Assembly (NCBI RefSeq): GCF_002091755.1
Contig: NZ_BDAI01000005.1
Location: forward strand, 372,001-436,000
DNA length: 64,000 nt
DNA from: Pseudomonas nitroreducens NBRC 12694
GTDB taxonomy: Bacteria > Pseudomonadota > Gammaproteobacteria > Pseudomonadales > Pseudomonadaceae
Reading direction: 5' to 3'
The notes under the pieces were generated by a model. It saw only the letters and a program-made list of their open reading frames with translations, had not been told where the DNA came from and did not search any database. The number at the start of each line of letters is the position of its first letter. The stretch's first letter is position 1. A program made the position numbers and the translations under genes. Shown here in pieces: positions 51,921 through 60,392 of this stretch.

Positions 51921-53663
51921 TTGGATGCCGTGGCCATCAACAGCTATTTCCTGATCGCTGCCGTGCTGATCGGCATGAGCATCCTGGTCAGCTCGCTGTC
52001 CTCGCGCCTGGGCATCCCGATCCTGGTCATCTTTCTCGCCGTGGGCATGATCGCGGGCACCGACGGCCCCGGCGGCATCGGTTTCTCGAACTATCCCATG
52101 GCCTACCTGGTGGGCAACCTGGCGCTGGCGGTGATACTGCTGGACGGCGGCTTGCGCACGCGGGTGTCGAGTTTCCGTGTGGCACTCTGGCCCGCGCTGT
52201 CGCTGGCCACTGCCGGGGTGCTGATCACCGCAGGGCTGACCGGCATCGCCGCGGCCTGGCTGTTCAAGCTGAGCTGGATGGAAGGCCTGCTGATCGGCGC
52301 CATCGTCGGCTCCACCGACGCTGCGGCGGTGTTCTCGCTGCTGGGCGGCAAGGGCCTGAACGAGCGGGTCACCGCGACCCTGGAAATCGAGTCGGGCAGC
52401 AACGACCCCATGGCAGTATTCCTCACCGTTACCCTGATCGACATGCTTGCCCACGGCGAGAGCGGCCTGTCCTGGAGCTTCCTCTGGCACTTCCTGCGCG
52501 AGTTCGGCATCGGCTCGGTACTGGGCCTGGGTGGCGGCTGGCTGCTGCTGCAGGTGATCAATCGCATCCACCTGGCCAACGGCTTGTACCCGCTGCTGGC
52601 CATCAGCGGCGGCCTGCTGATCTTCGCCGTGGCCAACGCGGTGCACGGCAGCGGCATCCTGGCCATCTACCTGTGTGGCCTGGTGCTGGGCAACCAGCCG
52701 ATCCGCTCGCGCCACGGCATCATGCACATGCTCGACGGCATGGCCTGGCTGGCGCAGATCGGCATGTTCCTGGTCCTCGGCCTGCTGGTCACGCCACACG
52801 ACCTCTGGCCCATCGCCCTGCCCGCTCTCGGCCTGGCGCTGTGGATGATCCTCTTTGCCCGTCCGCTGTCGGTGCTGGTGGGCCTTGCGCCGTTCCGCGC
52901 CTTCCATGGTCGCGAGAAGGCCTTCATCGCCTGGGTCGGCCTGCGTGGCGCGGTGCCGATCATCCTCGCGGTGTTCCCGCTGATGGCCGGGCTGCCCAAC
53001 GCCCAGCTGTTCTTCAACGTCGCCTTCTTCATCGTGCTGGTCTCGCTGCTGGTGCAGGGCACCAGCCTGCCCTGGGCCGCCAAGCTGTTGCGCGTGGTGG
53101 TACCACCGGATCCGGCGCCGATCTCCCGCGCCGGCCTGGAAGTCCACCCCACCAGCGAGTGGGAGCTGTTCGTCTATCACCTGAGCAAGGAAAAATGGTG
53201 CATCGGCGCCGCCCTGCGCGAGCTGAAGATGCCCGAAGGCACCCGAATCGCCGCGCTGTTCCGTGGCACCCAGTTGCTGCACCCCTCGGGCAGTACCATC
53301 CTCGAAGCCGACGACATCCTCTGCGTGATCGGCCACGAGCATGACCTCTCGCCGCTGGGCAAGCTGTTCAGCCAGGCGCCGGACCGCGGCCTGAGCGCGC
53401 GCTTCTTCGGCGATTTCGTCCTCGAGGGCGACGCCCAGCTCTCCGCCGTGGCCTCGCTTTACGGCCTGAAGCTCGAAGGCGTGGATGGCGAGCAGAACCT
53501 GGGCCGCTTCATCGCCCAAGAAATCGGCGGCCAGGCGATCATCGGCGACCAGGTGGAATGGAACGGCCTGACCTGGACCGTTGCCGCCCTGGACGGGAAC
53601 AAGATCCGCAAGGTCGGGGTCAAATTCCCGGAAGGCCGTCCCGGTCCCGGGCTCTTCCTCTGA
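51921..53663 (+). CDS. nhaP2: K+(Na+)/H+ antiporter NhaP2/CvrA
   Basis: A 580-residue CPA1 antiporter with 12-13 transmembrane helices (1-395). The central ion-site helix region has LEIESGSNDPMAVFL and WVGLRGAVPIILAVFP. Two cytoplasmic regulatory domains follow: TrkA-C (about 405-485, LEADDILCVIGHEHDL) and a CorC/HlyC-like transporter-associated domain (490-575). It extrudes K+ or Na+ in exchange for protons. A TTG start at 51921 is chosen because AGGAGG is 8 bases upstream and no ATG is in frame nearby; it gives the family length. PA5021 by synteny. Confidence 0.92.
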   Translation: MDAVAINSYFLIAAVLIGMSILVSSLSSRLGIPILVIFLAVGMIAGTDGPGGIGFSNYPMAYLVGNLALAVILLDGGLRTRVSSFRVALWPALSLATAGVLITAGLTGIAAAWLFKLSWMEGLLIGAIVGSTDAAAVFSLLGGKGLNERVTATLEIESGSNDPMAVFLTVTLIDMLAHGESGLSWSFLWHFLREFGIGSVLGLGGGWLLLQVINRIHLANGLYPLLAISGGLLIFAVANAVHGSGILAIYLCGLVLGNQPIRSRHGIMHMLDGMAWLAQIGMFLVLGLLVTPHDLWPIALPALGLALWMILFARPLSVLVGLAPFRAFHGREKAFIAWVGLRGAVPIILAVFPLMAGLPNAQLFFNVAFFIVLVSLLVQGTSLPWAAKLLRVVVPPDPAPISRAGLEVHPTSEWELFVYHLSKEKWCIGAALRELKMPEGTRIAALFRGTQLLHPSGSTILEADDILCVIGHEHDLSPLGKLFSQAPDRGLSARFFGDFVLEGDAQLSAVASLYGLKLEGVDGEQNLGRFIAQEIGGQAIIGDQVEWNGLTWTVAALDGNKIRKVGVKFPEGRPGPGLFL

Positions 53664-53746
53664 CCGCCTACCGGTGCCCGCTTGCGGGTGCCGGCCCGCC
53701 AGCACTACCCTCACTCCACTTTTTGCACGAGCCGCTGATCGCGACC

Positions 53747-56700
53747 ATGTCATTCCTGCTGCGTACCTTTCTGACTGCCGTCCTCCTGTGCGGCGCGTTC
53801 ACCGGCCTGCCCGCGCAGGCCGCCGATACCACCGTGCCCAGCGCCGAAAAGGTGCAACAGAGCCTCGACGGTCTGGCCGACCGCAAGCTGCCCGAGGCGG
53901 ACGCCAAAGCGCTCAAGGCCACCCTGGAAAACACGCTCAAGCTGCTCGCCGCCAAGACCGATGCCGAGCAGCAATTGCAGGAGCTGAACGGCAAGCTGGC
54001 CGACGCACCCAAGCTGATCAATGAAAACCAGAAGGCGCTCAGCCGCCTCAAGGGCAGCAGCGACAAGCCCGCCAGCCAACGCTACGCCGGTTTCAACGCT
54101 ACCCAGCTGGAAATGACCCTCAACGAGCAGTCCACCCAACTGGCCGCGTGGCAGAAAGAACTGGTGGACGCCAAGAGCGACATCCTCACTGCGCAGACCC
54201 GTCCCGAGCGCGCCCAGGCCGATCTGAGCAAGAACCAGACACGCCTGCTGGAGATCGCCGGCATCCTCAAGGCCGGCAAGGACGGTAGCAAGACGCTCAG
54301 CGAAGAGCATCGCAACGAACTGCTTGCCGAACAGGCCCTGCTCACTGCCCAGAACCCGCTGTTGCGCAAGCAACTGGCCGGCAACAACCTGCTGCTCGAC
54401 CTCGCTTCCAGCCAGCGCGACCTGCTCGCCGAACGCATTGGCCGCGAGGAGCGCGAGACCCTCGAACTGCAGACGATGATCAGCGACAAGCGCCGCGAGC
54501 AATCCGAACAGACTGTCGCCAAACTGTCCAAGGACACCGACCAGGCTGCCGGCACCGACAGCCTGCTGAGCCAGCAGAGCGCCACCAACCTCAAGCTCTC
54601 CGACTACCTGCTGCGCACCACCGACCGCCTTAACACGCTCACCCGGCGCAACCTGGAGGCCAAGCAGCAACTGGACAACCTGACCCAGGGCGAGCAGGCG
54701 CTGGACGAGCAGATCAACGTGCTGCGCGGCAGCCTGCTGCTGTCGAAGATCCTCTACCAGCAGAAACAATCGCTGCCGGTGATCAAGACCGACCAGGACC
54801 TCGCCGACGAAATCGCCGACCTGCGTCTCTACCAGTTCGAGTTGAACCAGAAGCGCGACGAAATCAACAACACCCAGCTCTACATCGACAACCTGCTTGC
54901 CCAGCAGGCCCAGGAAAGCGTCACACCGCAACTGCGCCACGACCTCAACGAGCTGGTGAATACCCGCCTGGAGCTGATGGAGCGCCTCAACCACGAACTC
55001 AACGCGCTGCTCAACGAAGCCATTACGCTGCAGCTCAACCAGAAGCAGCTCAAGGAAACCAGCGACAGCCTGCGCGCCACCCTCGACGAGCAGATGTTCT
55101 GGATCCCCAGCAACCGCCCGCTGGACCTGTCGTGGTTCAAGATGACCCCGACTCTGCTACACCACCAGCTCGCCGAAGTGCCCTGGGGATCGGGTGTGCA
55201 GGAGCTGTTCGAAGGCCTGATCGACCGGCCTTTCCTGTTCCTGCCGCTGCTCCTGCTGGTCGCCGGGCTGCTGTGGAAGCGCAAGTTCCTCTACGACAAG
55301 CTGGAATCGCTGAACGACGACATCGGCCACTTCAAGCGTGACAGCCAGGCGCACACCCCGCTGGCTCTACTGCTCGCGGTGCTGCTGGCGCTGCCCGGAA
55401 CGCTGGCCCTGGCCATCGCCGGCCTCGCCCTGCTGCTCGACGCCCGTGGGCAGAACGCCACCCTGGGCAGTGCGCTGCTGGAGATGGCGCAGGTCTGGCT
55501 GGTGTTCTACACCGCACACCGTATCCTGCGCCCCGGCGGCATCGCCGAGCGACACTTCCACTGGAGCCAGTCGCAGGTGCAGTTCCTCGGCAAGCTGATG
55601 CGCCGACTGGGCCTGGTGGTGATGTCGCTGGTCGCGGTGGTGACCGTCGCCGAGCACTCACCGGCATCCCTCGCCGATGACGTGATTGGCATCGCCGTGG
55701 TGTTGTTCGGCTATGGCGCCATGACCTGGCTGCTCGCCCAGCTGCTGTTCAACAGCCCGTCCAGCGAGCGTCCGTCAATGATCAAGATGGTCGTCGGCCT
55801 GGGCTTCACTGCCCTGCCAGTGGCATTGTTCCTCGCCGTGGGCTTCGGCTACTACTACACCGCGCTAAAGCTGACCGACCGGCTGATCGACACCTTGTTC
55901 CTGCTGATGTTCTGGATGGTGGTGGAAGCCACCTTCGTCCGCGGCATGGGCGTCGCCGCGCGCCGCCTGGCCTACCAGCGCGCCCTGGCGAAGCGGCAGA
56001 ACGCACCCAAGGAAGGCATCGAGGGCAGCGAGGTCGTCGTGGAAGAGCCCACCCTGGGCATCGAGCAGATCAACGAGCAGTCCATGCGCCTGATCCGCCT
56101 GGGCCTGCTGATCGGCTTCGTGGTCACCCTGTACTGGGTCTGGGCCGACCTGATCAGCGTGGTCTCGTACCTCGACAACGTGACTCTCTACCAATACACC
56201 AGCGGCACAGGCGACGCGGCCTCCACCACGCCGATCAGCCTCAGCGACTTCCTCATGGCCATGGTCATCGCGGCTGTCACCGTGGCCCTGGCGCGCAACC
56301 TGCCCGGCCTGCTGGAAGTGCTGGTACTGCAACGCCTGACCCTGGCCCAGGGCAGCGCCTACGCCATCACCACCCTGCTGTCCTACACCATCAGCGGCAT
56401 CGGCTTCGTCAGCGCGCTGTCCACCCTCGGGGTGAGCTGGGACAAGCTGCAATGGCTGGTGGCCGCCCTGTCGGTAGGCCTGGGCTTCGGCCTGCAGGCG
56501 ATCTTCTCCAACTTCGTCTCCGGCCTGATCATCCTCTTCGAGCGCCCGGTGCGGATCGGCGACGTGGTGACCATCGGCACGCTGTCCGGCACCGTCAGCC
56601 GGATTCGTATCCGCGCCACCACTATCACCGACTTCGACCGCAAGGAAATCATCGTCCCCAACCAGACCTTCATCACCGGGCAACTGGTGAACTGGTCGCT

Positions 56701-57103
56701 GAGCGATACCGTGACGCGGGTGACCATCAAGATCGGTCTGGCCTACGAGAGCGACCTGCCGCTGGCGCGCAAGATCATGCTCGACGCGGCCCACGCCAAC
56801 CCGCGCATCCTGCGCGACCCGGAACCGGTGCTGTACTTCACCACCATCAGCGCCAGCACCTTCGACTACGAACTGCGCTTCCATGTGCGCGAACTGGGCG
56901 ACCGCAATCCGGCGGTGGACGAGACCCTGACTCGCATCGCCCTGGCCTTCCGCGAGGCCGGCATCGACATGGCCTTCAACCAGGTCGACGTGTTCCTGAA
57001 GAACTTCCAGGGCCAGGAAGCCCAGGTCATCGTCGGCCAGCAGCAGCCCACCGCCACGCCCGTGAAGATCAGCCAGGACAAGCCCAACGGCGACAAGGCC
57101 TGA
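53747..57103 (+). CDS. mscK: Mechanosensitive channel MscK (KefA)
   Basis: An 1118-residue protein. A signal peptide (residues 1-25, cleavage near PAQA) precedes a long periplasmic coiled-coil domain (about 27-480, Gln/Leu/Lys-rich heptads). A series of membrane helices (about 500-870) leads to the C-terminal MscS-like pore and beta domain: the pore helix region ALSVGLGFGLQAIFSNFVSG, then FERPVRIGDVVTIG and NQTFITGQLVNWS. It opens on membrane tension to release solutes in osmotic downshock; in E. coli MscK needs external K+. The start at 53747 follows GCGACC without a good SD, but the signal peptide supports it. PA5022 by position. Confidence 0.93.
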   Translation: MSFLLRTFLTAVLLCGAFTGLPAQAADTTVPSAEKVQQSLDGLADRKLPEADAKALKATLENTLKLLAAKTDAEQQLQELNGKLADAPKLINENQKALSRLKGSSDKPASQRYAGFNATQLEMTLNEQSTQLAAWQKELVDAKSDILTAQTRPERAQADLSKNQTRLLEIAGILKAGKDGSKTLSEEHRNELLAEQALLTAQNPLLRKQLAGNNLLLDLASSQRDLLAERIGREERETLELQTMISDKRREQSEQTVAKLSKDTDQAAGTDSLLSQQSATNLKLSDYLLRTTDRLNTLTRRNLEAKQQLDNLTQGEQALDEQINVLRGSLLLSKILYQQKQSLPVIKTDQDLADEIADLRLYQFELNQKRDEINNTQLYIDNLLAQQAQESVTPQLRHDLNELVNTRLELMERLNHELNALLNEAITLQLNQKQLKETSDSLRATLDEQMFWIPSNRPLDLSWFKMTPTLLHHQLAEVPWGSGVQELFEGLIDRPFLFLPLLLLVAGLLWKRKFLYDKLESLNDDIGHFKRDSQAHTPLALLLAVLLALPGTLALAIAGLALLLDARGQNATLGSALLEMAQVWLVFYTAHRILRPGGIAERHFHWSQSQVQFLGKLMRRLGLVVMSLVAVVTVAEHSPASLADDVIGIAVVLFGYGAMTWLLAQLLFNSPSSERPSMIKMVVGLGFTALPVALFLAVGFGYYYTALKLTDRLIDTLFLLMFWMVVEATFVRGMGVAARRLAYQRALAKRQNAPKEGIEGSEVVVEEPTLGIEQINEQSMRLIRLGLLIGFVVTLYWVWADLISVVSYLDNVTLYQYTSGTGDAASTTPISLSDFLMAMVIAAVTVALARNLPGLLEVLVLQRLTLAQGSAYAITTLLSYTISGIGFVSALSTLGVSWDKLQWLVAALSVGLGFGLQAIFSNFVSGLIILFERPVRIGDVVTIGTLSGTVSRIRIRATTITDFDRKEIIVPNQTFITGQLVNWSLSDTVTRVTIKIGLAYESDLPLARKIMLDAAHANPRILRDPEPVLYFTTISASTFDYELRFHVRELGDRNPAVDETLTRIALAFREAGIDMAFNQVDVFLKNFQGQEAQVIVGQQQPTATPVKISQDKPNGDKA

Positions 57104-57113
57104 GGCTGGACGC

Positions 57114-57154
57114 CTCCGGACATATCCGAGCACAATACTCGGACATGTCCGGAG
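57114..57154 (+). promoter_or_regulatory. 17-bp-arm inverted repeat covering the selO ribosome binding site
   Basis: Left arm CTCCGGACATATCCGAG (57114-57130), 7-base loop, right arm CTCGGACATGTCCGGAG (57138-57154): 16 of 17 positions pair. The last four bases of the right arm, GGAG, are the SD of selO (GTG at 57162). Each arm also contains a dyad CGGACAT-A/G-TCCG. Confidence 0.8.
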
Positions 57155-57161
57155 TTAGCCT

Positions 57162-58622
57162 GTGAAAAAGCTCGACGAACTCGCCTTCGATAACCGCTTC
57201 GCCCGCCTGGGCGACGTGTTTTCCACCGAAGTCCTGCCCGATCCCATCGCCGACCCGCGCCTGGTCGTCGCCAGCCGCTCGGCCATGGCCCTGCTCGATC
57301 TCGACCCGAGCGAGGCGGATACCCCGGTGTTCGCGGAAATCTTCGCCGGCCACAAGCTCTGGGAAGAAGCCGAGCCGCGCGCCATGGTCTATTCCGGGCA
57401 CCAGTTCGGCTCCTACAACCCACGCCTGGGCGACGGCCGCGGGCTGCTGCTGGGCGAAGTGGTCAATGCTGCAGGCGAGCACTGGGACCTGCACCTCAAG
57501 GGCGCCGGGCAGACCCCCTACTCGCGCATGGGCGACGGCCGCGCCGTGCTGCGCTCGTCGATCCGCGAGTTCCTCGCCAGCGAATACCTCAACGCCCTCG
57601 GCATCCCCAGCAGCCGCGCCCTGTGCGTCACCGGATCCAGTACCACGGTGTGGCGCGAGACCCGGGAAACCGGCGCCATGCTGCTGCGCATGGCGCCCAG
57701 CCACGTGCGCTTCGGCCACTTCGAGTACTTCTACTACACCCAGCAGGAAGAGCAGTTGAAGACGCTCGGCGAGTTCGTCCTGCGCGAGTATTTCCCCGAC
57801 AGCCTGAACGACGAGAAGCCCTACCTGGCATTCTTCCGCGAAGTGGTCGAGCGCAACGCGCAGATGATCGCCTGCTGGCAGGCCTACGGTTTCTGCCACG
57901 GCGTGATGAACACCGACAACATGTCGATCCTCGGCATCACCTTCGACTACGGCCCCTACGCCTTCCTCGACGACTTCGACGCCAACCACATCTGCAACCA
58001 CTCCGACGACACCGGCCGCTACTCCTTCAGCAACCAGGTGCCCATCGCCCACTGGAACCTCGCCGCGCTGGGCCAGACGCTGGTGCACTTCGTCGAAGTC
58101 GATGACCTGCGCGCCACGCTGGACCTGTTCCTGCCACTGTACCAGGCCCACTACCTGGACCTGATGCGCCGGCGCCTGGGCTTCACCACTGCCGAGGATG
58201 GCGACCTGGAGCTAGTACAGCGCCTGCTGCAGAGCATGCAGAAAGGCGCGGTGGACTACTCGCTGTTCTTCCGCCGCCTCGGCGAGCAGGCGCCGGAGCA
58301 GGCGCTGGCCGTGGTGCGTGACGACTTCGTCGACCTGGCCGGCTTCGACGCCTGGGCCGCCGACTACCGCGCTCGCGTCGAGCGCGAAGGCGGCAGCCAG
58401 GACGAACGCCGCGCGCGCATGCACGCCGTCAACCCGCTTTACGTCCTGCGCAACTACCTCGCCCAGGAAGCCATCACAGCCGCCGAGCAGGGCGACTTCA
58501 GCGTCGTGCGCCGCCTGCATGAAGTGCTCAGCCGGCCCTTCGAAGAGCAGCCCGACGCCGAAGCCTTCACCCGCCGTCCGCCGGACTGGGGCAAGCATCT
58601 GGAGATCAGTTGCTCCTCCTGA
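57162..58622 (+). CDS. selO: Protein adenylyltransferase SelO (YdiU family)
   Basis: A 486-residue pseudokinase-fold enzyme that transfers AMP from ATP to Ser/Thr/Tyr of target proteins, linked to the redox-stress response. Motifs: GAGQTPYSRMGDGRAVLR in the N-lobe, FCHGVMNTDNMSILG and FDYGPYAFLDDF in the active site. The C-terminus ends SCSS; in animal SelO a selenocysteine sits at the third position from the end, so Cys484 is its bacterial counterpart. GTG start at 57162 with GGAG 7 bases upstream, buried in a hairpin. It follows mscK directly and is the PA5023 counterpart. Confidence 0.94.
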   Translation: MKKLDELAFDNRFARLGDVFSTEVLPDPIADPRLVVASRSAMALLDLDPSEADTPVFAEIFAGHKLWEEAEPRAMVYSGHQFGSYNPRLGDGRGLLLGEVVNAAGEHWDLHLKGAGQTPYSRMGDGRAVLRSSIREFLASEYLNALGIPSSRALCVTGSSTTVWRETRETGAMLLRMAPSHVRFGHFEYFYYTQQEEQLKTLGEFVLREYFPDSLNDEKPYLAFFREVVERNAQMIACWQAYGFCHGVMNTDNMSILGITFDYGPYAFLDDFDANHICNHSDDTGRYSFSNQVPIAHWNLAALGQTLVHFVEVDDLRATLDLFLPLYQAHYLDLMRRRLGFTTAEDGDLELVQRLLQSMQKGAVDYSLFFRRLGEQAPEQALAVVRDDFVDLAGFDAWAADYRARVEREGGSQDERRARMHAVNPLYVLRNYLAQEAITAAEQGDFSVVRRLHEVLSRPFEEQPDAEAFTRRPPDWGKHLEISCSS

Positions 58623-58744
58623 GCCGGTTATAAGCTCAGCCAAAAGCGATCTAGCGACGCCCTGGCCAGATTGCTCCCGGTCATTGACCAGGGCCGGGCG
58701 CCGCTCGCATCCTCGGGGCTTTCTGCCACAAGGACGCTCGAACA

Positions 58745-60022
58745 ATGAAACCGGAAACCCTGGCCATCCACGCCGGCTACAGCCCCGACCCGACCACCAA
58801 GGCCGTGGCCGTGCCGATCTACCAGACCAGCTCCTACGCCTTCGACGACACCCAGCACGGCGCCGATCTGTTCGACCTGAAGGTCGCCGGCAACATCTAC
58901 ACGCGAATCATGAACCCCACCAACGCGGTGCTGGAGGAGCGCGTGGCCGCGCTGGAAGGCGGCGTGGCAGCGCTGGCCGTGGCCTCTGGCATGGCCGCCA
59001 TCACCTACGCCATCCAGACCGTCGCCGAAGCCGGCGACAACATCGTCTCGGTGGCCAAGCTCTACGGCGGCACCTACAACCTGCTCGCCCACACCCTGCC
59101 GCGCTTCGGCATCCAGACCCGCTTCGCGCCGCATGACGACATCGCCGCCCTCGAAGCGCTGATCGACGAACGCACCAAGGCGGTGTTCTGCGAATCCATC
59201 GGTAACCCGGCCGGCAACATCGTCGACCTGCAGGCCCTGGCCGACGCCGCGCACCGCCACGGTGTACCGCTGATCGTCGACAACACCGTCGCCACGCCGA
59301 TCCTCTGCCGCCCGTTCGAACACGGCGCGGACATCGTGGTGCACTCGCTCACCAAGTACATCGGCGGCCACGGCACCAGCATCGGCGGCATCGTCGTCGA
59401 CTCCGGCAAATTCCCCTGGGCCGAGAACAAGGAACGCTTCCCGCTGCTCAACACGCCCGACCCGTCCTATCACGGCGTGACCTACACCGAAGCCTTCGGC
59501 CCCGCCGCCTTCATCGGCCGCTGCCGTGTCGTGCCGCTGCGCAACACCGGTGCCGCGCTCTCGCCGTTCAATGCCTTCCTCATCCTGCAAGGCCTGGAAA
59601 CCCTCGCCCTGCGCATGGAGCGCCACTGCGAGAACGCCGTGAAAGTCGCGCAATACCTGCAGGACCACCCGCAGGTCAGCTGGGTGAAGTATGCGGGTCT
59701 CGCCGACCACCCCGAGCAGGAACTGGCGCTGCGCTACATGGGCGGCAAGCCCGCGTCGATCCTCTCGTTCGGCATCAAGGGCGGGCAGGAAGCCGGCGCG
59801 CGCTTCATCGATGCGCTGAACCTGGTGGTGCGCCTGGTCAACATCGGCGACGCCAAGTCCCTGGCCTGCCACCCGGCCTCGACCACCCACCGCCAGCTCA
59901 ACGACGAAGAACTGCAGAAGGCCGGCGTACCGCGCGACATGGTGCGCCTGTCCATCGGCATCGAGCACATCGACGACATCCTCGCCGACCTCGCCCAGGC
60001 GCTTGACGCCGCCAAGGCCTGA
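58745..60022 (+). CDS. metY: O-acetylhomoserine / O-succinylhomoserine sulfhydrylase
   Basis: A 425-residue PLP enzyme of the Cys/Met metabolism (gamma) family that makes homocysteine from O-acylhomoserine and sulfide. The PLP lysine is Lys204 in VHSLTKYIGGHG; YTRIMNPTNAVLEERVAALE and VDNTVATPILCRPF are family signatures. AAGGA lies upstream of the ATG. The 122-base leader has no SAM riboswitch but holds a GGTCA-T-TGACC palindrome (58679-58689) inside a larger repeat GCCCTGG...CCAGGGC, possibly an operator. PA5025 by position; the intervening PA5024 is not present here. Confidence 0.95.
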   Translation: MKPETLAIHAGYSPDPTTKAVAVPIYQTSSYAFDDTQHGADLFDLKVAGNIYTRIMNPTNAVLEERVAALEGGVAALAVASGMAAITYAIQTVAEAGDNIVSVAKLYGGTYNLLAHTLPRFGIQTRFAPHDDIAALEALIDERTKAVFCESIGNPAGNIVDLQALADAAHRHGVPLIVDNTVATPILCRPFEHGADIVVHSLTKYIGGHGTSIGGIVVDSGKFPWAENKERFPLLNTPDPSYHGVTYTEAFGPAAFIGRCRVVPLRNTGAALSPFNAFLILQGLETLALRMERHCENAVKVAQYLQDHPQVSWVKYAGLADHPEQELALRYMGGKPASILSFGIKGGQEAGARFIDALNLVVRLVNIGDAKSLACHPASTTHRQLNDEELQKAGVPRDMVRLSIGIEHIDDILADLAQALDAAKA

Positions 60023-60035
60023 TCCCGTGGCAACC

Positions 60036-60064
60036 GAATGAGGCGCCAGGCCGGCGCCTCATTC
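60036..60064. terminator. Perfect 12-bp inverted repeat after metY
   Basis: GAATGAGGCGCC (60036-60047) and GGCGCCTCATTC (60053-60064), loop AGGCC. It has no U-tract but lies 14 bp after the metY stop between convergent reading frames, as expected of a terminator. Confidence 0.65.
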
Positions 60065-60069
60065 GCGGG

Positions 60070-60219
60070 TCAGCGCCCCTGCAATATCTCTTTGCCATCA
60101 TTTTGCAGACGAGCCCACTGGCCTTTCCGTAGAATGCCGCGCAGCGCCGCAAGCCAGAGCGCGACCGCACCCAGCGACACGCCAGCGAACAGGGATTTCG
60201 TCCGCCTTTCCCCGCCCAT
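60070..60219 (-). CDS. Candidate 49-residue single-pass membrane protein
   Basis: A short reading frame with protein-like composition: a basic N-terminus (GERRTK), one hydrophobic segment SLFAGVSLGAVALWLAALR, and a polar tail ending NDGKEILQGR. Candidate SDs GGAG and AGGAGG lie 5-13 bases before the ATG at 60219. It is convergent with metY and divergent from the chemoreceptor. I recognise no family. The frame stays open upstream to 60393, so the start is not certain, and the whole frame could be chance in high-GC DNA. Confidence 0.4.
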   Translation of the reverse strand: MGGERRTKSLFAGVSLGAVALWLAALRGILRKGQWARLQNDGKEILQGR

Positions 60220-60392
60220 TCCTCTCCGACCCTCCTTCCAGGCGCCGGCCGGCGGATAACTTTTTTCGCCCGTGACCATACGGTTCCGCCCGATCCTGCC
60301 GATAGGGCTTGGACGTGGTTCGCCACCCTGGCCCCCAACAAGAACAATCTCCGAACGGCCTGACTTCACACAACCTTTCCTGGAGATCGTCA
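60220..60392 (+). other. Upstream region of the chemoreceptor gene
   Basis: The remaining part of the 370-bp metY to chemoreceptor interval. It contains a T-rich run (ACTTTTTTCGCC near 60260) and probably the promoter of the chemoreceptor gene. No repeat, RNA gene or clear -35/-10 pair was recognised. Confidence 0.35.

Noticed and set aside
57139..57152. GGACATGTCC as a p53-like or SOS-type site
   Set aside because: It matches a eukaryotic half-site consensus by chance and is not a LexA box (no CTGT-N8-ACAG). The wider inverted repeat explains it better.
58623..58744. SAM or SAH riboswitch in front of metY
   Set aside because: The 122-base leader is too short and lacks the conserved cores of SAM-I, SAM-II or SAH aptamers; only palindromes were found.
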